From the NCBI GenBank assembly GCA_023014365.1, contig JAEBUN010000025.1:434001-498000 (forward strand): 64,000 bases of DNA, given 5' to 3'. Within the stretch, counting starts at the first letter, position 1. The number at the start of each line of letters is the position of its first letter. The translations under genes were made by a program, and so were the position numbers. The stretch is from Lepiota brunneoincarnata (taxonomy: Eukaryota > Basidiomycota > Agaricomycetes > Agaricales > Agaricaceae). Positions 1 to 9,499 of this stretch are shown one piece after another. Below the pieces are notes generated by a model. That model searched no databases. It was not told the origin of the DNA and saw nothing but the letters and a program-made list of their open reading frames with translations.

Positions 1-9
1 GGTACCTGA

Positions 10-735
10 GTTAAGGTGTTGCATTCAGATAGGGGAGGGGAGTACACTGTGACCGAATTTCAGTCCTACTTGAAATCCCGAGGCACAGAGACCAAACTCA
101 CAGTATATGATACACCCCAACACAATGGTGTTGCCAAACACCAAAATCGTACAATCATTGAACGTACACGTGCACTACTGCATGCTAGCCGTCTCCCAAA
201 ATTGTTGTGGGCAGAAGCTGTTGCCCATGTTGCCTGGCTGATGAATAGGACAGGCACTCGAGCAGTCGAGGGCAAAACACCTTTCGAGGTGTTGTACAGT
301 TGTAAACCGGACCTAAGGGCAATACGTGAGTGGGGTGAAGAGGTATGGGTACACCAGGCAGGTGGGGACAAGCTCAGAGGACGAGCAAAGAAGGGGAGAT
401 GGGTGGGATATGATGCTGAGAGCAATGGCTCCTGCATTTATTTTCCGGACATAGGTGCTGTAAAAATCAAACAAAATTTTCGGTTTATTAACACAGGTTG
501 TCCCGGGCTCGAAGGGGAGCATTCACCTGCGAGTGAGCCTCGAAACGACCCCTCACACAGCCCAAACACCCCAGCAAAACCCCCAAATGAGACACCAGAT
601 GCACCAGACCAGCATCCAGTCGATCCCACTAAGCCTATAGTCAATCCTGTCAAAAACAGCACTCCAAACAATGCTAGCCCCAAGGAGACACCTAGCAAGG
701 GCAACCTACACCCCCAACGACCTCAACAAGCTTGA
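10..735 (+). pseudogene. copia integrase fragment
   Basis: This is the C-terminal half of a copia-type integrase, which would insert the cDNA into the chromosome. The core motif SDRGGEY is present with its catalytic Asp, followed by the TPQHNGVA block and the GKTPFEVL region typical of copia integrases. The usual catalytic Glu of NGVAE is a Lys here (NGVAKHQNRT, near 130-145), so the DDE triad is broken. A TGA at 7-9 precedes the open frame. The frame ends in a Pro/Thr/Asn-rich linker (from about 520) and a stop at 733-735. Family assignment is firm; activity is excluded by the missing Glu and the stops. Confidence 0.88.
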
Positions 736-2424
736 AACCCAAGCACAAAGGCAAGAGACATCCTAGAAGGGCGAGCAGTAACCCTAGCCGAAGAACTGGA
801 CTGGGCAGATGTACATGTCCTGGTGGCTGATATTGAGGAAACAGAGGGCCTGGAGCCAGGGAGCCTGCAGGAAGCGAGGAAATGAGCAGACTGGGAGTTG
901 TGGAAAAGGGCCATGGAGGAAGAACTTGCCATATTGGGTGATGCCGGAACGTGGGAACTTGTTGATCCACTGATCAGAGCTAACATCGTCGGCTCAAAAT
1001 GGGTTTTTAAAGCTAAGAAGGATGCTGCTGGCAATGTTGTCCATTACAAGGCCTGTCTCGTCGCCCAAGGATTTTCTCAAGTCCCCGGAGTTGATTATTT
1101 TGACACTTTTGTGCCTGTGGTACAACTCACATCTATCCAGACAGTCCTAGCAATTGCCGCCACTCGTAACTACAAGATCCATCAAATTGATATCAAGGGT
1201 GCATACCTAAATGGGAAATTAGGCCCTGGTGAGACGATCTACATGCAGCAACCACCCGGTTTCACATCCACCACCCACCCACGTCGCATTTGCCACCTCA
1301 AGAAGACCCTCTACAGTCTCAAGCAGTCCGGCCAACGATGGTACCAACATTTATGCGAGATTTTGGTCAACCACCTGGGCTTTTCACACTGTGAGGTCAA
1401 CCAGAGCGTATTCTTCAAGATTGTGGTGCCAGATCTCACCATAATCCTGGTGCACGTTGATGACTGTACTCTCGTTGCATCTACTATTTCGCTGATTGAC
1501 TGGGTGAAGGATGGAGTGCGAAAATTCATCGAAATTACGGATCTGGGAGAGATCCACTAGCTCTTGGGAATTGAAGTGAAGAGGGATAAGGAACAGGGTA
1601 AGCTCATGCTATCCCAACGTTCCTACATCGATGCTTTGCTCAGACATTATGGTTTCAACAACAAGAAACCGGTTAGCACCCCCATGGATCCCACCATCCA
1701 TCTAACAAGCAAGCAATCGCCTCAAACAACTTCGGACATTGCTCACATGGCCTGGAAGCCTTATCAAGAGGCTGTTGGCATGCTTATGTACACCACCCTT
1801 GGAACGTGTCCGGATATAGCATACGCTGTCCAAGTTCTCTTGATTTTCACGAAGAACCCTGGAGGGGCACACTGGGAAGTGGTTAGGCAAGTGTTTTGGT
1901 ACCTGAAGGGTACACAGGACCTATGGTTGACTTATGGAGTCACTGGAGAAGGCCTCGAAGGCTATGCTGATGCTGACGGCAACATGGCAGAGGATTGCTG
2001 AGCTACCTCTGGATACGCATTCCTTGTCAATGGTGGGGCTGTTTCTTGGAGTGCCAAGTGACAAGAAATTGTCACTCTATCCATGACGGAATCTGAGTAC
2101 GTAGCCGCTACTCATGCCTCAAAGGAAGCCCTGTGACTTCGTTCGCTTATTTCACAGATTTTCAACACTACCGTCCCCTCCACCACAATTTTTTTGGACA
2201 ACCAATCCGCCATTGCACTCAGTAAAGACCACCAGTACCACGCGCGAACAAAACACATTGATGTTTGCTACCACTTCATTCATTGGATCATCGAGGAAGG
2301 CAAAATCCAGCTCATATATTGCCCTACCGAGGACATGGTGGCTGACGTCTTCACCAAAGCCTCCCCTCGCCGAAAGTCAAACATTTTGCACAAGAACTCG
2401 GACTTGCTATGGTTTGAAGGGGAG
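736..2424 (+). pseudogene. copia reverse transcriptase-RNase H, broken
   Basis: Copia RT begins with the WELVD and KWVFKAK motifs (about 950-1015), then the catalytic block IDIKGAYLNG (about 1190) and the active-site pair as VHVDD (about 1456-1470). RNase H follows with YADADGNMAEDC, TESEYVAA and LDNQSAIAL (about 1965-2215), and the domain ends with KHIDVCYHFI. In-frame stops interrupt it near 883, at 1558-1560, 1999-2001, 2059-2061 and 2131-2133. Most are explained by one transition, such as TGG or CGA becoming TAG or TGA. It is one ancestral pol frame and not several small genes. Its job would be reverse transcription in a cytoplasmic particle. Confidence 0.88.
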
Positions 2425-2815
2425 TGTCAAGCTCGCAAACGCGTGCCGAGTTCTGGTCTCCGTTTAGCTGGTGTCCTTTTCCTGCCCTTCTGTCTTTGTT
2501 CCATATCCCGCACTCCGTTTCTCTTGCACAGTCTCTACCATTTTTATATCTTTTATGCTATGTCCTTACCATCCTCCTCTGCCCGTACACTATTGCTATT
2601 GTGCTTATTGTCTACATACAAGCGCATGTATCATAGTGTTAGATAAATAGTCTCTTGCTTGTAGTCGCACTTCAGCTCTCGTGTTGAGACTGAAGTGAGT
2701 ATTCTATCAATATCTTTAATTACTGTACTGACTACTTTGTAGTATACCTTACTACGTTCTACAGGTAAACTCCAGCTCTCGCATCGAGACTGAATATACC
2801 TTACTACGTTCTACA
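2425..2815 (+). repeat. 3' LTR of the copia element
   Basis: The LTR starts TGTCAAGC directly after a purine tract and ends TTCTACA. Near its end the block TATACCTTACTACGTTCTACA occurs twice (about 2743-2763 and 2795-2815), with the segment CCAGCTCTCG..GAGACTGAA also doubled, so the end could be 2763 or 2815. No 5' partner is in the window. Confidence 0.7.
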
Positions 2816-2960
2816 AGGGGTGCCAAAGTTTGGTTCAGAACTTCAGTTCAAACCTGAACCCCCTGAACTGAACCCAAAGGTTCAGTCTGGTTCAGGTTCA
2901 GGTTCAGGCATAGGCCTGTCAACTTGGTTCAAGGTTCGGCCTTGTGGCCAGCCTACCTGA
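2816..2960. repeat. GGTTCAG/CTGAACC motif-rich tract
   Basis: The motif GGTTCAG and its complement CTGAACC occur about ten times in roughly 140 bases, including GGTTCAGGTTCAGGTTCAG near 2890-2910. Because both strands of the motif are present, the tract can fold back on itself. No coding sense is visible. Confidence 0.6.
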
Positions 2961-3023
2961 ACACATCCAAACACATGAGTTGAGGGCCATTGGTGGTGAG
3001 GGCTGCAGTGGCAGTGGCAGTGC

Positions 3024-3653
3024 TTGCCAAACATCAACAAAGTTCCAACTTTGTTGATTTTTCACTCACTCTTTCCCCCACACTATCAACACTACCAAAT
3101 CCCCATGTGTCCTGCACTTATCATGTCCAAAGACAACTGTGTGCTAAATCCAGACAGTTTGCTCAAGGAGGCCTCCAAGATCAATTGGAATTACTCACTG
3201 AGTGCTGAAACAGCACCCCTCCCTCCTGCAAGTGACACCCTTGAGCCAACCCATGAATCTCAAGGACTCAAGAGTAAACAGCTGGCATAATGTGTCACTA
3301 GTCAACATCTCCCCAGTCAATGCACCTCCAAACCAACATGGAAGGCTTGAGGGGATCCAGACCCAGGTCTGGTCACTCTCACCACTTTTTTTCCACCTCA
3401 AAAAGGTCTGGCCCCTGTCCTCCATGTTTTAATCAATATCTGATATGTCTTACAGCCGTGAAGCAGGACAACACACCCCTGAAAGAATCAGTGGAGGCAG
3501 CTGGTCCTCCTGAAGAAGATTGGGCAGCCACTTCACAGGTTTCAAATACCAGTGATAATAAAGGTAAGCATACCTACCCCTATCCTATTGCCCATGCTGA
3601 TGAAATACCTCCATTAATTGCCTACCACCCGTATAACTCCATATTCACTTGAA
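3024..3653 (+). other. possible host gene fragment, unrecognised
   Basis: I do not recognise a protein here. A 3024-3290 reading frame is open, and an ATG at 3124 starts a plausible polar protein segment. A second short segment (about 3454-3565) is flanked by TCTTACAG on the left and AAAG|GTAAGC on the right, which look like a fungal acceptor and donor. That suggests a spliced gene running right into the minisatellite at 3636. The middle (3290-3450) has stops in the obvious frames, so at least one more intron or decay must be assumed. It could equally be non-coding. Confidence 0.25.
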
Positions 3654-3913
3654 AATCAATATTATGGCTCCACATTCACTTGAAAATCGATATCATGGCT
3701 CCATGTTCACTCATAAATCAACCATGGCCCACATTGACTTGTCAATTGACACTCTGGCTCCACATTCACTCATAAATCAATATCATGGCCTCCTCAACTT
3801 GTAAAATGATATCCTGGCCCTTGTTGACTCATAAATTGATGCCCTGGCTCCACATTGACTCATAAGTTGATACCCTGGCCCTCATTGACTTGTAAATTGA
3901 TACCCTGGCTCTA
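3636..3913. repeat. minisatellite, unit about 31 bp
   Basis: About nine degenerate copies of a unit like ATGGCTCCACATTCACT followed by TGAAAATCAATATC lie head to tail. Copies alternate between GGCTCCACATTCAC and GGCCCTCATTGAC, and AAATCAATATC drifts to AAATTGATACC. The G1 LTR starts inside or at the end of the array at 3914. Confidence 0.85.
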
Positions 3914-4567
3914 TGTTAGAGCTGGTGCGGGTCGGGACCAAAGCGGAGGGTCGGGGTGGTATCTTTGGTGTAAGGTAACCAGGGGACAGGGCGAAGTCAG
4001 TACGTAGACTTCGGGACTGAGGCGGAGTATGTCGGGTGGGAAGTTGGACTTGCGGCCTCAGCATATGTGCTGTGCCCTCCTACTGTCCTAGTCCATATTT
4101 CAGGAAGTTGGGGCTGAAGCAAAGCGAGGCAGAAGAGAGGAGAGGATAGGGAACAGGGAGCTGGTCCACTGCTCGATTCAATTATCAGACTGAGGAGTAC
4201 AAGTCAAGTACCTACGGTATATATACTACTGGTCTTACAAACTATGACTCATACTGACTATGGATGGAGTGAAGCAGAGACCGATATGGTTACAAACAGA
4301 TTACAAATGGATTACAAATGGAATGGAGACCAGTATGGGTATGGAGACTGATAACGTCTCCTGGTTACGGATGGAGAATGGAGAACTGGAAAGCAGAGTC
4401 ACTGAGGGTCAGGTGACCATGGCACGTGCAGAGGTGACTGCATGATCAGGGCAATGGGTTGTGGTCAGAGTGAGTTGGGGCCAAGTCGGAGGGTTCTTGT
4501 GTGGAGCTGGGTGGAGTTGAGAAGCCAGAGTCTAATGATTAGGCTTATAGTTGGCATGGATATGACA
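3914..4567 (-). repeat. 3' LTR of G1 (LTR type A, 654 bp)
   Basis: On the plus strand it reads TGTTAGAGC ... ATATGACA, so on its own minus strand it begins TGTCATATCC. Polarity is set by the C-rich run just to its right, a purine tract on the minus strand. It holds a TATATATA box (4218-4225). The 11-mer at 4181-4191 lies 34 nt downstream of that box and is the complement of the G1 primer site. Related copies are at 54633-54802 and 62664-63323. Confidence 0.88.
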
Positions 4568-4584
4568 GTGCCCCCCCTTTAGGG
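4568..4584 (-). promoter_or_regulatory. polypurine tract of G1
   Basis: On the minus strand this reads CTAAAGGGGGGGCAC and abuts the LTR start TGTCAT. Such tracts prime plus-strand DNA synthesis in retroelements. It is the best evidence that LTR type A points leftward here. Confidence 0.7.
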
Positions 4585-4639
4585 CTGAGCCTCGGGGCCC
4601 TAGGCAGTCTAGACCAGGTCCATCGGAAGACATCCGCCC

Positions 4640-5268
4640 AAGTATAAAAACCAGCAAACTGGTTTGGTCTGAAAATACACAACTTGACTTCCTACCACCA
4701 TGAGCAGCCAATCATCTTGACAACCAACTGCGGCGGAGTGCAAGGCATAGTTACTGAGGGAAAAGGTGGAGCAGGAGGAGTGGATGCAGCTGGAGATTGA
4801 GAGGTTGGAAGAGGAGGAACAGCAAGAGGAGGAACAGCAATTGGCGGTAGAGCACCAAGAGGAAGAATGGCAATGGATGATTGAACTGCATCAATGGCAA
4901 GCAGAGGAGCGGGCTAGGGAGTGACGGGTGGAAGAGATCAGGCAACAGCAAGAGGAAGCTGCTGAGGATGAACGTCGGGTGATCTGGGCCCGACTTGTCG
5001 CAATGACTACGACAGCTTCGTCCAGCCACCTGCTGGAGCAGCCTATGGAAGTCGACCATGAAGAGTCCGACCCGAATTACACGGGCGATGATGCGGCAAG
5101 GGATGAAAAGGAGGAGGAGGAGGAGGACTCTGAAGGTTCGGAGGTGAAGGGAAAGGGAAAAGGAAAGGCAAGGGTGGCCCCGCGGCAGGGCAACAAACAC
5201 ATATTTGGAGGCAATAACCCATGCTGGAGATGTCAGTGGGATGAGGTCCGGTGCGAGATTGCCAGCGG
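4640..5268 (+). pseudogene. antisense gene in the 3' region of G1: coiled coil plus CX2CX6C
   Basis: This gene faces G1's own genes. A TATA box (AAGTATAAAAACC, about 4642) lies about 55 nt before CCACCATGAGC; the ATG is 4700-4702. The protein begins MSSQSS, has a long Glu/Gln-rich predicted coiled coil (about codons 22-95), an acidic and then Lys/Gly-rich stretch, and CWRCQWDEVRC, which is CX2CX6C, the first half of a Zn(II)2Cys6 cluster. In-frame stops are at 4718-4720, 4748-4750 and 4922-4924. The X LTR cuts it off at 5268, right after CEIASG. The role is unknown; DNA binding is an inference from the cysteine spacing. It belongs to G1 by position between the purine tract and pol. Confidence 0.6.
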
Positions 5269-6557
5269 TGATACGCTGATTTCACGCCTATACATGAATT
5301 CCGTACTCCAGAACGATTCTCTACATAGAATCATTGGCTATATCATTAAAAAACTCTATAGAGGATTGGTACTATATCCCGTAGTAGCCAGTTCGACCGA
5401 ACTGAGGATATTCGAGCCTCGGAAGTGTTCAAACCAGCTCATTATCACTAAGCTTAGTGAACCAAGCTATCAGAATGCTCTCTGGAGGGATTCAGGGCTC
5501 TACATAGCCTATCGAGTATACCCCGGTCGCATCAAGGGACCTTACGAGCAGTTTTCTGATGAACCCGAATGCGTTTGAACATAAAAGAATGTACCTAGCG
5601 GCTGTTGCAGGTGTATTACGTCTATAGTGAGTTCAATAATGATGACCGGACCACGGAACGGAACGTCCAACGTTCGGGAGGCAATACCCGATGCCCAAAA
5701 CCCTAGAAATATCAAAGACTCCTAATTAATGAGTGCTTTGTGGGTCCCGGCACTTCGGCATACTGCTTAACTGAGATTAATTACAACGGATCAAGGGATT
5801 GTCCATCCACTATACATTCCAATCATAATTGATCCGGAAACTTAACGTGCTCGCGTGGACGCAGAATAATGCAGACGAGCATGGAACACGTCTGGCTGGA
5901 TTGCCATTCGTTAATCAGAGAAAAACCCATAACCCAGGGTGAGGTAGAAATGCTGCCAAACCTTCCAAAATGTTCTACAGTGCCTGTAACAATTAAGCTT
6001 ATTGTTTTCTATTTCATATTTACTATCTCTCGTATGTATCTAAACAATATAAATACAGTCGCACTTGTTCGTGAAGAAGCAAGAGGTCTCACCCCCGCTT
6101 CCACACGCAAGTCTGCAAGCCATGATCAAGAATGGTTTCAGAGGGCTATTTAGTGTGCGTTGTTAAGTGTGATTTCTTCGGTCGTCGACCAACCCAGAGA
6201 CAGAGACAGAGACCAGAGTTTAGAGTTTAGAGTTCCAGAGTGCTAGAGACAGAGACAGAGACAGAGACCAGAGTTCAGAGACCAGAGACCCAGCGCTTTG
6301 AATTGGCAGGGATTGTCCTTTCATTGTTGCACCGTACAGCTAAGATAACTTCAATGGCTGTTCGTTAACCTCTAAAAACACTACTCTCTTGAATTTCGCT
6401 GTCAGAACACACCCCCAGAACACCCTAAAAGACGAAACTGTTCATTATCTATCTCATTCCACTTGTATTAGCTTAAGCTTATCAAATTGTGGCTAAGCTT
6501 AGTGAAAACAAGCCCACTATCTATATTAAAACCAACGAAAGTTTCTCCACCTTTTCA
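5269..6557 (+). repeat. LTR of element X, plus orientation (1289 bp)
   Basis: It begins TGATACGC and ends CCTTTTCA. It is the inverted partner of 49795-51097. To its right is G1 RNase H resuming at CCGC, the same target bases (CTGC on the minus strand) that flank the right-hand LTR, so this is the displaced 3' LTR end of X. To its left is the G1 antisense gene, which does not belong there. It contains a TATA box (about 6047), an AGAGAC-rich tract (6195-6295) and four TAAGCTTA palindromes (5449, 5994, 6474, 6494). Confidence 0.88.
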
Positions 6558-7706
6558 CCGCCAAGCTCATTGGTCCAAGTTCCTGTCCCAATTCCACCTC
6601 ATCATTCAGTTCTGACCTGGCCACCTCGGCACCAAGCCTGATGCCCTAACTCGATGATGGGATGTCTACCCTAAAGGGGGGAATAGCAACTATGCATCAG
6701 TCAACCCACACAACTTCCAACCCGTATTCACCCACAAACAGCTTGCGGCCTCCATCCATGCCACCACTCTTTACACCCCTTCCCTTCGTGCAGCTGTAGT
6801 CATGGATCTCAACCAGCTACACCATGATATCCTCACCGCTCTACCAGTGGATCTGACCGCCTCCGCCTATCTTGCTACCCCAAAGGGCCATTGGTCAGTT
6901 AATGATAAAGGTTTCCTCCTCTTAGACAACAGAATCTATATCCCCAATGCTGACAATCTCTGACTTTGGGTCCTCCAGTACAAGCATGATCATGTCCTAG
7001 CCGGCCACTTTGGTCAGAATAAAATGCTAGAACTCATCCGGCGCGAATACACCTGGCCTAGTGTCTGCACCTTCGTCAAAGATTTCTGTAAGTCTTGTGT
7101 CACCTGTATGAGGTCTAAACCCCAGCACCACTGCCCCTACGGTCTCCTCAAGCAACTCCCCATCCCTGAACACCCTTGGAATTCAATCTCCATGGACTTC
7201 ATCGAGAAGCTCCCCGCCTCCTCTGGCTATGATGCCATCCTAGTAATCATTGACAGACTCACCAAGCAATCCCTCTTCATCCCGACTTATGATACTGTCA
7301 CCTCCTCCAACCTTGCCTGCCTATTCATCCTCCATGTCTTCTCCAAGCACGGCATACCTGAACATGTTACCTCCGACCGCAGTTCCAAATTTGTCTCTCA
7401 CTTCTTCTGCTCATTGGGACAAGCCCTCGACATGAAACTACACTTCACTTCAGGCTACCACCCAGAAGGCGACAGACAGATGGAACACACCAACCAGACC
7501 CTGGAACAATATCTCTGGGTCTATTGTAACTACCAACAGGACAATTGGTCCGAATTACTACCACTAGCTGAGTTTGCTTACAACAACGCTCCTAGTGCCA
7601 CCACCGGTATCTCCCCATTCTTCGCTAATAAAGGATACCATCCAAACATCACAGTTCATCCTGAACGCGACCTCACCTCCACTCGGGCCTGCCATTTTGC
7701 TGTTGA
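6558..7706 (+). pseudogene. G1 RNase H end and integrase, inverted segment
   Basis: The frame starts at CGC (6559) with RQAHWSKF and the PGHLGTKPDAL motif at the end of Ty3 RNase H. The integrase follows: a zinc region with HDHVLAGHFG and CVTCMRSK, then the catalytic core with Asp in MDFIEKLP, Asp in TSDRSSKF, and Glu in RQMEHTNQTLEQYL. The usual TDGQTER is altered to GDRQMEH. Stops lie at 6613-6615, 6655-6657 and 6961-6963. B1's LTR cuts the protein at 7707 inside the C-terminal part. Its other half, gag through RNase H, is on the opposite strand at 51098-54566. Confidence 0.85.
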
Positions 7707-8090
7707 TGTTACCCGGGTTAGGGGTTTGCTCTTGAGTAGCATGGTGTTTGACACAGGATGTCTATACAGACTTGGTCCTGTCCTACTAGGCGTGACTTGG
7801 AGACAACAGAGCACTATAGTCCAGCCGGTTTAAGGGCAAAGAGGTATAGGAGGCAAGAACTGTATAACACTAAGATAAGGATACAAGGTATTGTACTGTA
7901 TCCTTATATACTTCTAAGTGTGGCTATACTCCTACTATAATAGTCCGGACCAAGGTAACTATGAGTCAGAGATAAGAGACATGAGGCATATGGTAAGAAT
8001 CGTCCTTCTGATGTACACTACTGATAGTTTCATAGTGACATGGGAAATGTAGCTAAAAATAATTGTCCTTCTGATGGAATTCTGATAACA
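7707..8090 (-). repeat. 3' LTR of B1 (384 bp)
   Basis: Plus-strand ends are TGTTACCCGGG and CTGATAACA. The same 384-bp LTR occurs at 19222-19605 and 43422-43805. It contains the self-primer complement AACACTAAGATA at 7866-7877. The 5' partner and its target duplication are lost. Confidence 0.92.
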
Positions 8091-8127
8091 TTAGGTCCGT
8101 TTCTAGAGTTGTTTTCCATACAACTTG

Positions 8128-9396
8128 TTAATTTCCTTCTTCCGGGTACTCAGCTAAGTAGTTTGGTTTGTAATATTCGATCTGAGTTTGGTCAGTGGAG
8201 TCTGGTCTAGGGGGAATGACTGGAGAGAAGGTGGGAGTGGGAGTTCTGTGGAGATCGAGTATAGTGGCGGTTTCTGGGGATGGGGGTTGTCCTGGGTAGA
8301 AGATGTCATATAGTAGGCATCTGAAGTGGGGACTCTCTATTCTTTCTTCTGGTGGGGTGATTGGGTTTTCTTCAGAAGGAACTGCAGGGTTCTCCTGTAA
8401 TATTTGATTTGGCCACGTTGTTGTAGCATTCCTTGTAGTAGTCGTCGTGAGTGAGGTTGATGTATCTATGATGAGTTGTGGGAGTGGTTGAGGGACGGGT
8501 TGTCGAATTTCTGGAGTAGGGGGCATGTCGAGTCTTTTGACTTGGGCATTCGGTCCGTTTATGGCGCGGTTGGAAGACAGCGCAATGGGGGCATCTATAC
8601 TTGATGCAGTCGTATGAGTAATGCCCTGGGGCATATTGCTTGCATCCGAGGCAAGCGAATTGGGGGCAATCCATAGCCCAGTGTCCTGTGTGTCTGCATT
8701 GGATACAGACTGATCTGTCGGTGGTTCGGGGGTTGGTTCATGAGTGAATGGGATTGGGGGAGTTCCGAACCGGGACATTGTTACTGGCGACGGTGTGGGT
8801 GGCATCCTTGGTGGGGGTGAGAAGTCTGAAGGGATTTCTGATACTGGTGGGCTTTCTTCCCTTGTTGGGGACGGTGGTGATGATTGCGGCAGTGGTCGTC
8901 GTGGTAGTGGTGGGGACGGTTGTGGTGGGGGGCTGCGAGGTATGTATCTCATCTCGCTTGGGTAGGTTCTTCGACACCTCAGACATGAGGCCCAATCTTG
9001 AGTGGAGAAGTCGCTCAAGTGATTCTGCCCAGGCACGTTGCATATTGTATGCAGTAGCGAGAGCCTTAGTCTGTCGTACGTGGTGGGTATAGTCATACCA
9101 GAGTTGTCGGTCGTATTCTGAAATTGAAGTGTGTTCCAATTTAGTCGTAAAGGCTCCGTCGGTGGCAGCCTCACGCAGATCTCTGTCAGAAGGGTGATCT
9201 GGTCCATATGATCGTACTCCAGCTGTATGGTATCTAAGGGAGGTGGCTGGGGCAGCTGTTGGTTCTGGGGTGTCATTGGGGTCGGGGGTCTCGTCCCTGA
9301 GGGAGGTGTATGTTGCGGCAAAGGTGTGAGAGGGGGTGTAGGGAGACGGGGCCAGAACGGGAGTTGTCTGAAGTGTAGTATGTTCAATGCTTGCAT
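8128..9396 (-). CDS. B1 third gene region, second frame (422 aa, Pro-rich)
   Basis: An open frame of 422 codons lies over the zinc-knuckle gene in another frame. It is rich in Pro, Ser and Thr, has no domain I know, and ends YPEEGN* just before the LTR. The region encoding PNQILQEN is shared in sequence and position with family C. In B2 the same frame is cut by a TGA, while here it is open. It could be a real C-terminal module reached by splicing or frameshifting, or a by-product of C-rich composition. No signal peptide or membrane segment is seen. Confidence 0.35.
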   Translation of the reverse strand: MQALNILHFRQLPFWPRLPTPPLTPLPQHTPPSGTRPPTPMTPQNQQLPQPPPLDTIQLEYDHMDQITLLTEICVRLPPTEPLRLNWNTLQFQNTTDNSGMTIPTTYDRLRLSLLHTICNVPGQNHLSDFSTQDWASCLRCRRTYPSEMRYIPRSPPPQPSPPLPRRPLPQSSPPSPTREESPPVSEIPSDFSPPPRMPPTPSPVTMSRFGTPPIPFTHEPTPEPPTDQSVSNADTQDTGLWIAPNSLASDASNMPQGITHTTASSIDAPIALSSNRAINGPNAQVKRLDMPPTPEIRQPVPQPLPQLIIDTSTSLTTTTTRNATTTWPNQILQENPAVPSEENPITPPEERIESPHFRCLLYDIFYPGQPPSPETATILDLHRTPTPTFSPVIPPRPDSTDQTQIEYYKPNYLAEYPEEGN

Positions 9397-9496
9397 TGTT
9401 TACGATGACAACAGAGGATGATGAGGAGGTTGGTGAAGGTGTTGTTGAAAAAGGGGGAGTAGTTTGGGGGCGAGCAAGGTCGAGGTTCATGGGCAT
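8372..9496 (-). pseudogene. B1 third gene, zinc-knuckle protein, broken
   Basis: This is the counterpart of the intact B2 gene at 19887-21011. It starts MPMNLDL right after pol. It has Thr/Ser/Pro-rich and Ala/Leu-rich parts, then a cysteine-rich region with CIQCRHTGHWAMDC (CX2CX4HX4C) and further Cys/His pairs, and ends near AKSNITGEP. A TGA at about 8738 (HS* in place of HSR) splits it just before the knuckles. One A fewer than in B2 just upstream also changes the frame between pol and this gene. Function is unknown; nucleic-acid binding is inferred from the knuckles. Confidence 0.6.
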
Positions 9497-9499
9497 CTT

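Larger units (their letters stand above)
1..2815 (+). mobile_element. Ty1/copia retrotransposon, 3' part, decayed
   Basis: The stretch reads integrase, reverse transcriptase, RNase H, purine tract, LTR. That order, with integrase before RT, is the copia order. The window edge cuts off gag, protease and the 5' LTR. The reading frame carries several stops, so the copy is dead. A purine tract (about 2417-2424) touches the LTR start TGTCAA at 2425, which fixes the strand. Confidence 0.9.

Noticed and set aside
66..704. Minus-strand ORFs opposite the copia integrase
   Set aside because: They are shadows of the plus-strand frame and have no features of their own.
3600..3913. Repeat array as CRISPR
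   Set aside because: Units are adjacent and degenerate with no unique spacers, and the genome is eukaryotic.
5869..6153. 94-codon ORF in the X LTR, also in the right LTR
   Set aside because: It spans the LTR TATA box and predicted transcript start, with no protein-like signature, so it is probably chance.
8744..9092. Gly/Val-rich plus-strand ORFs opposite the B third gene
   Set aside because: Low-complexity complements of Thr/Pro-rich coding sequence.
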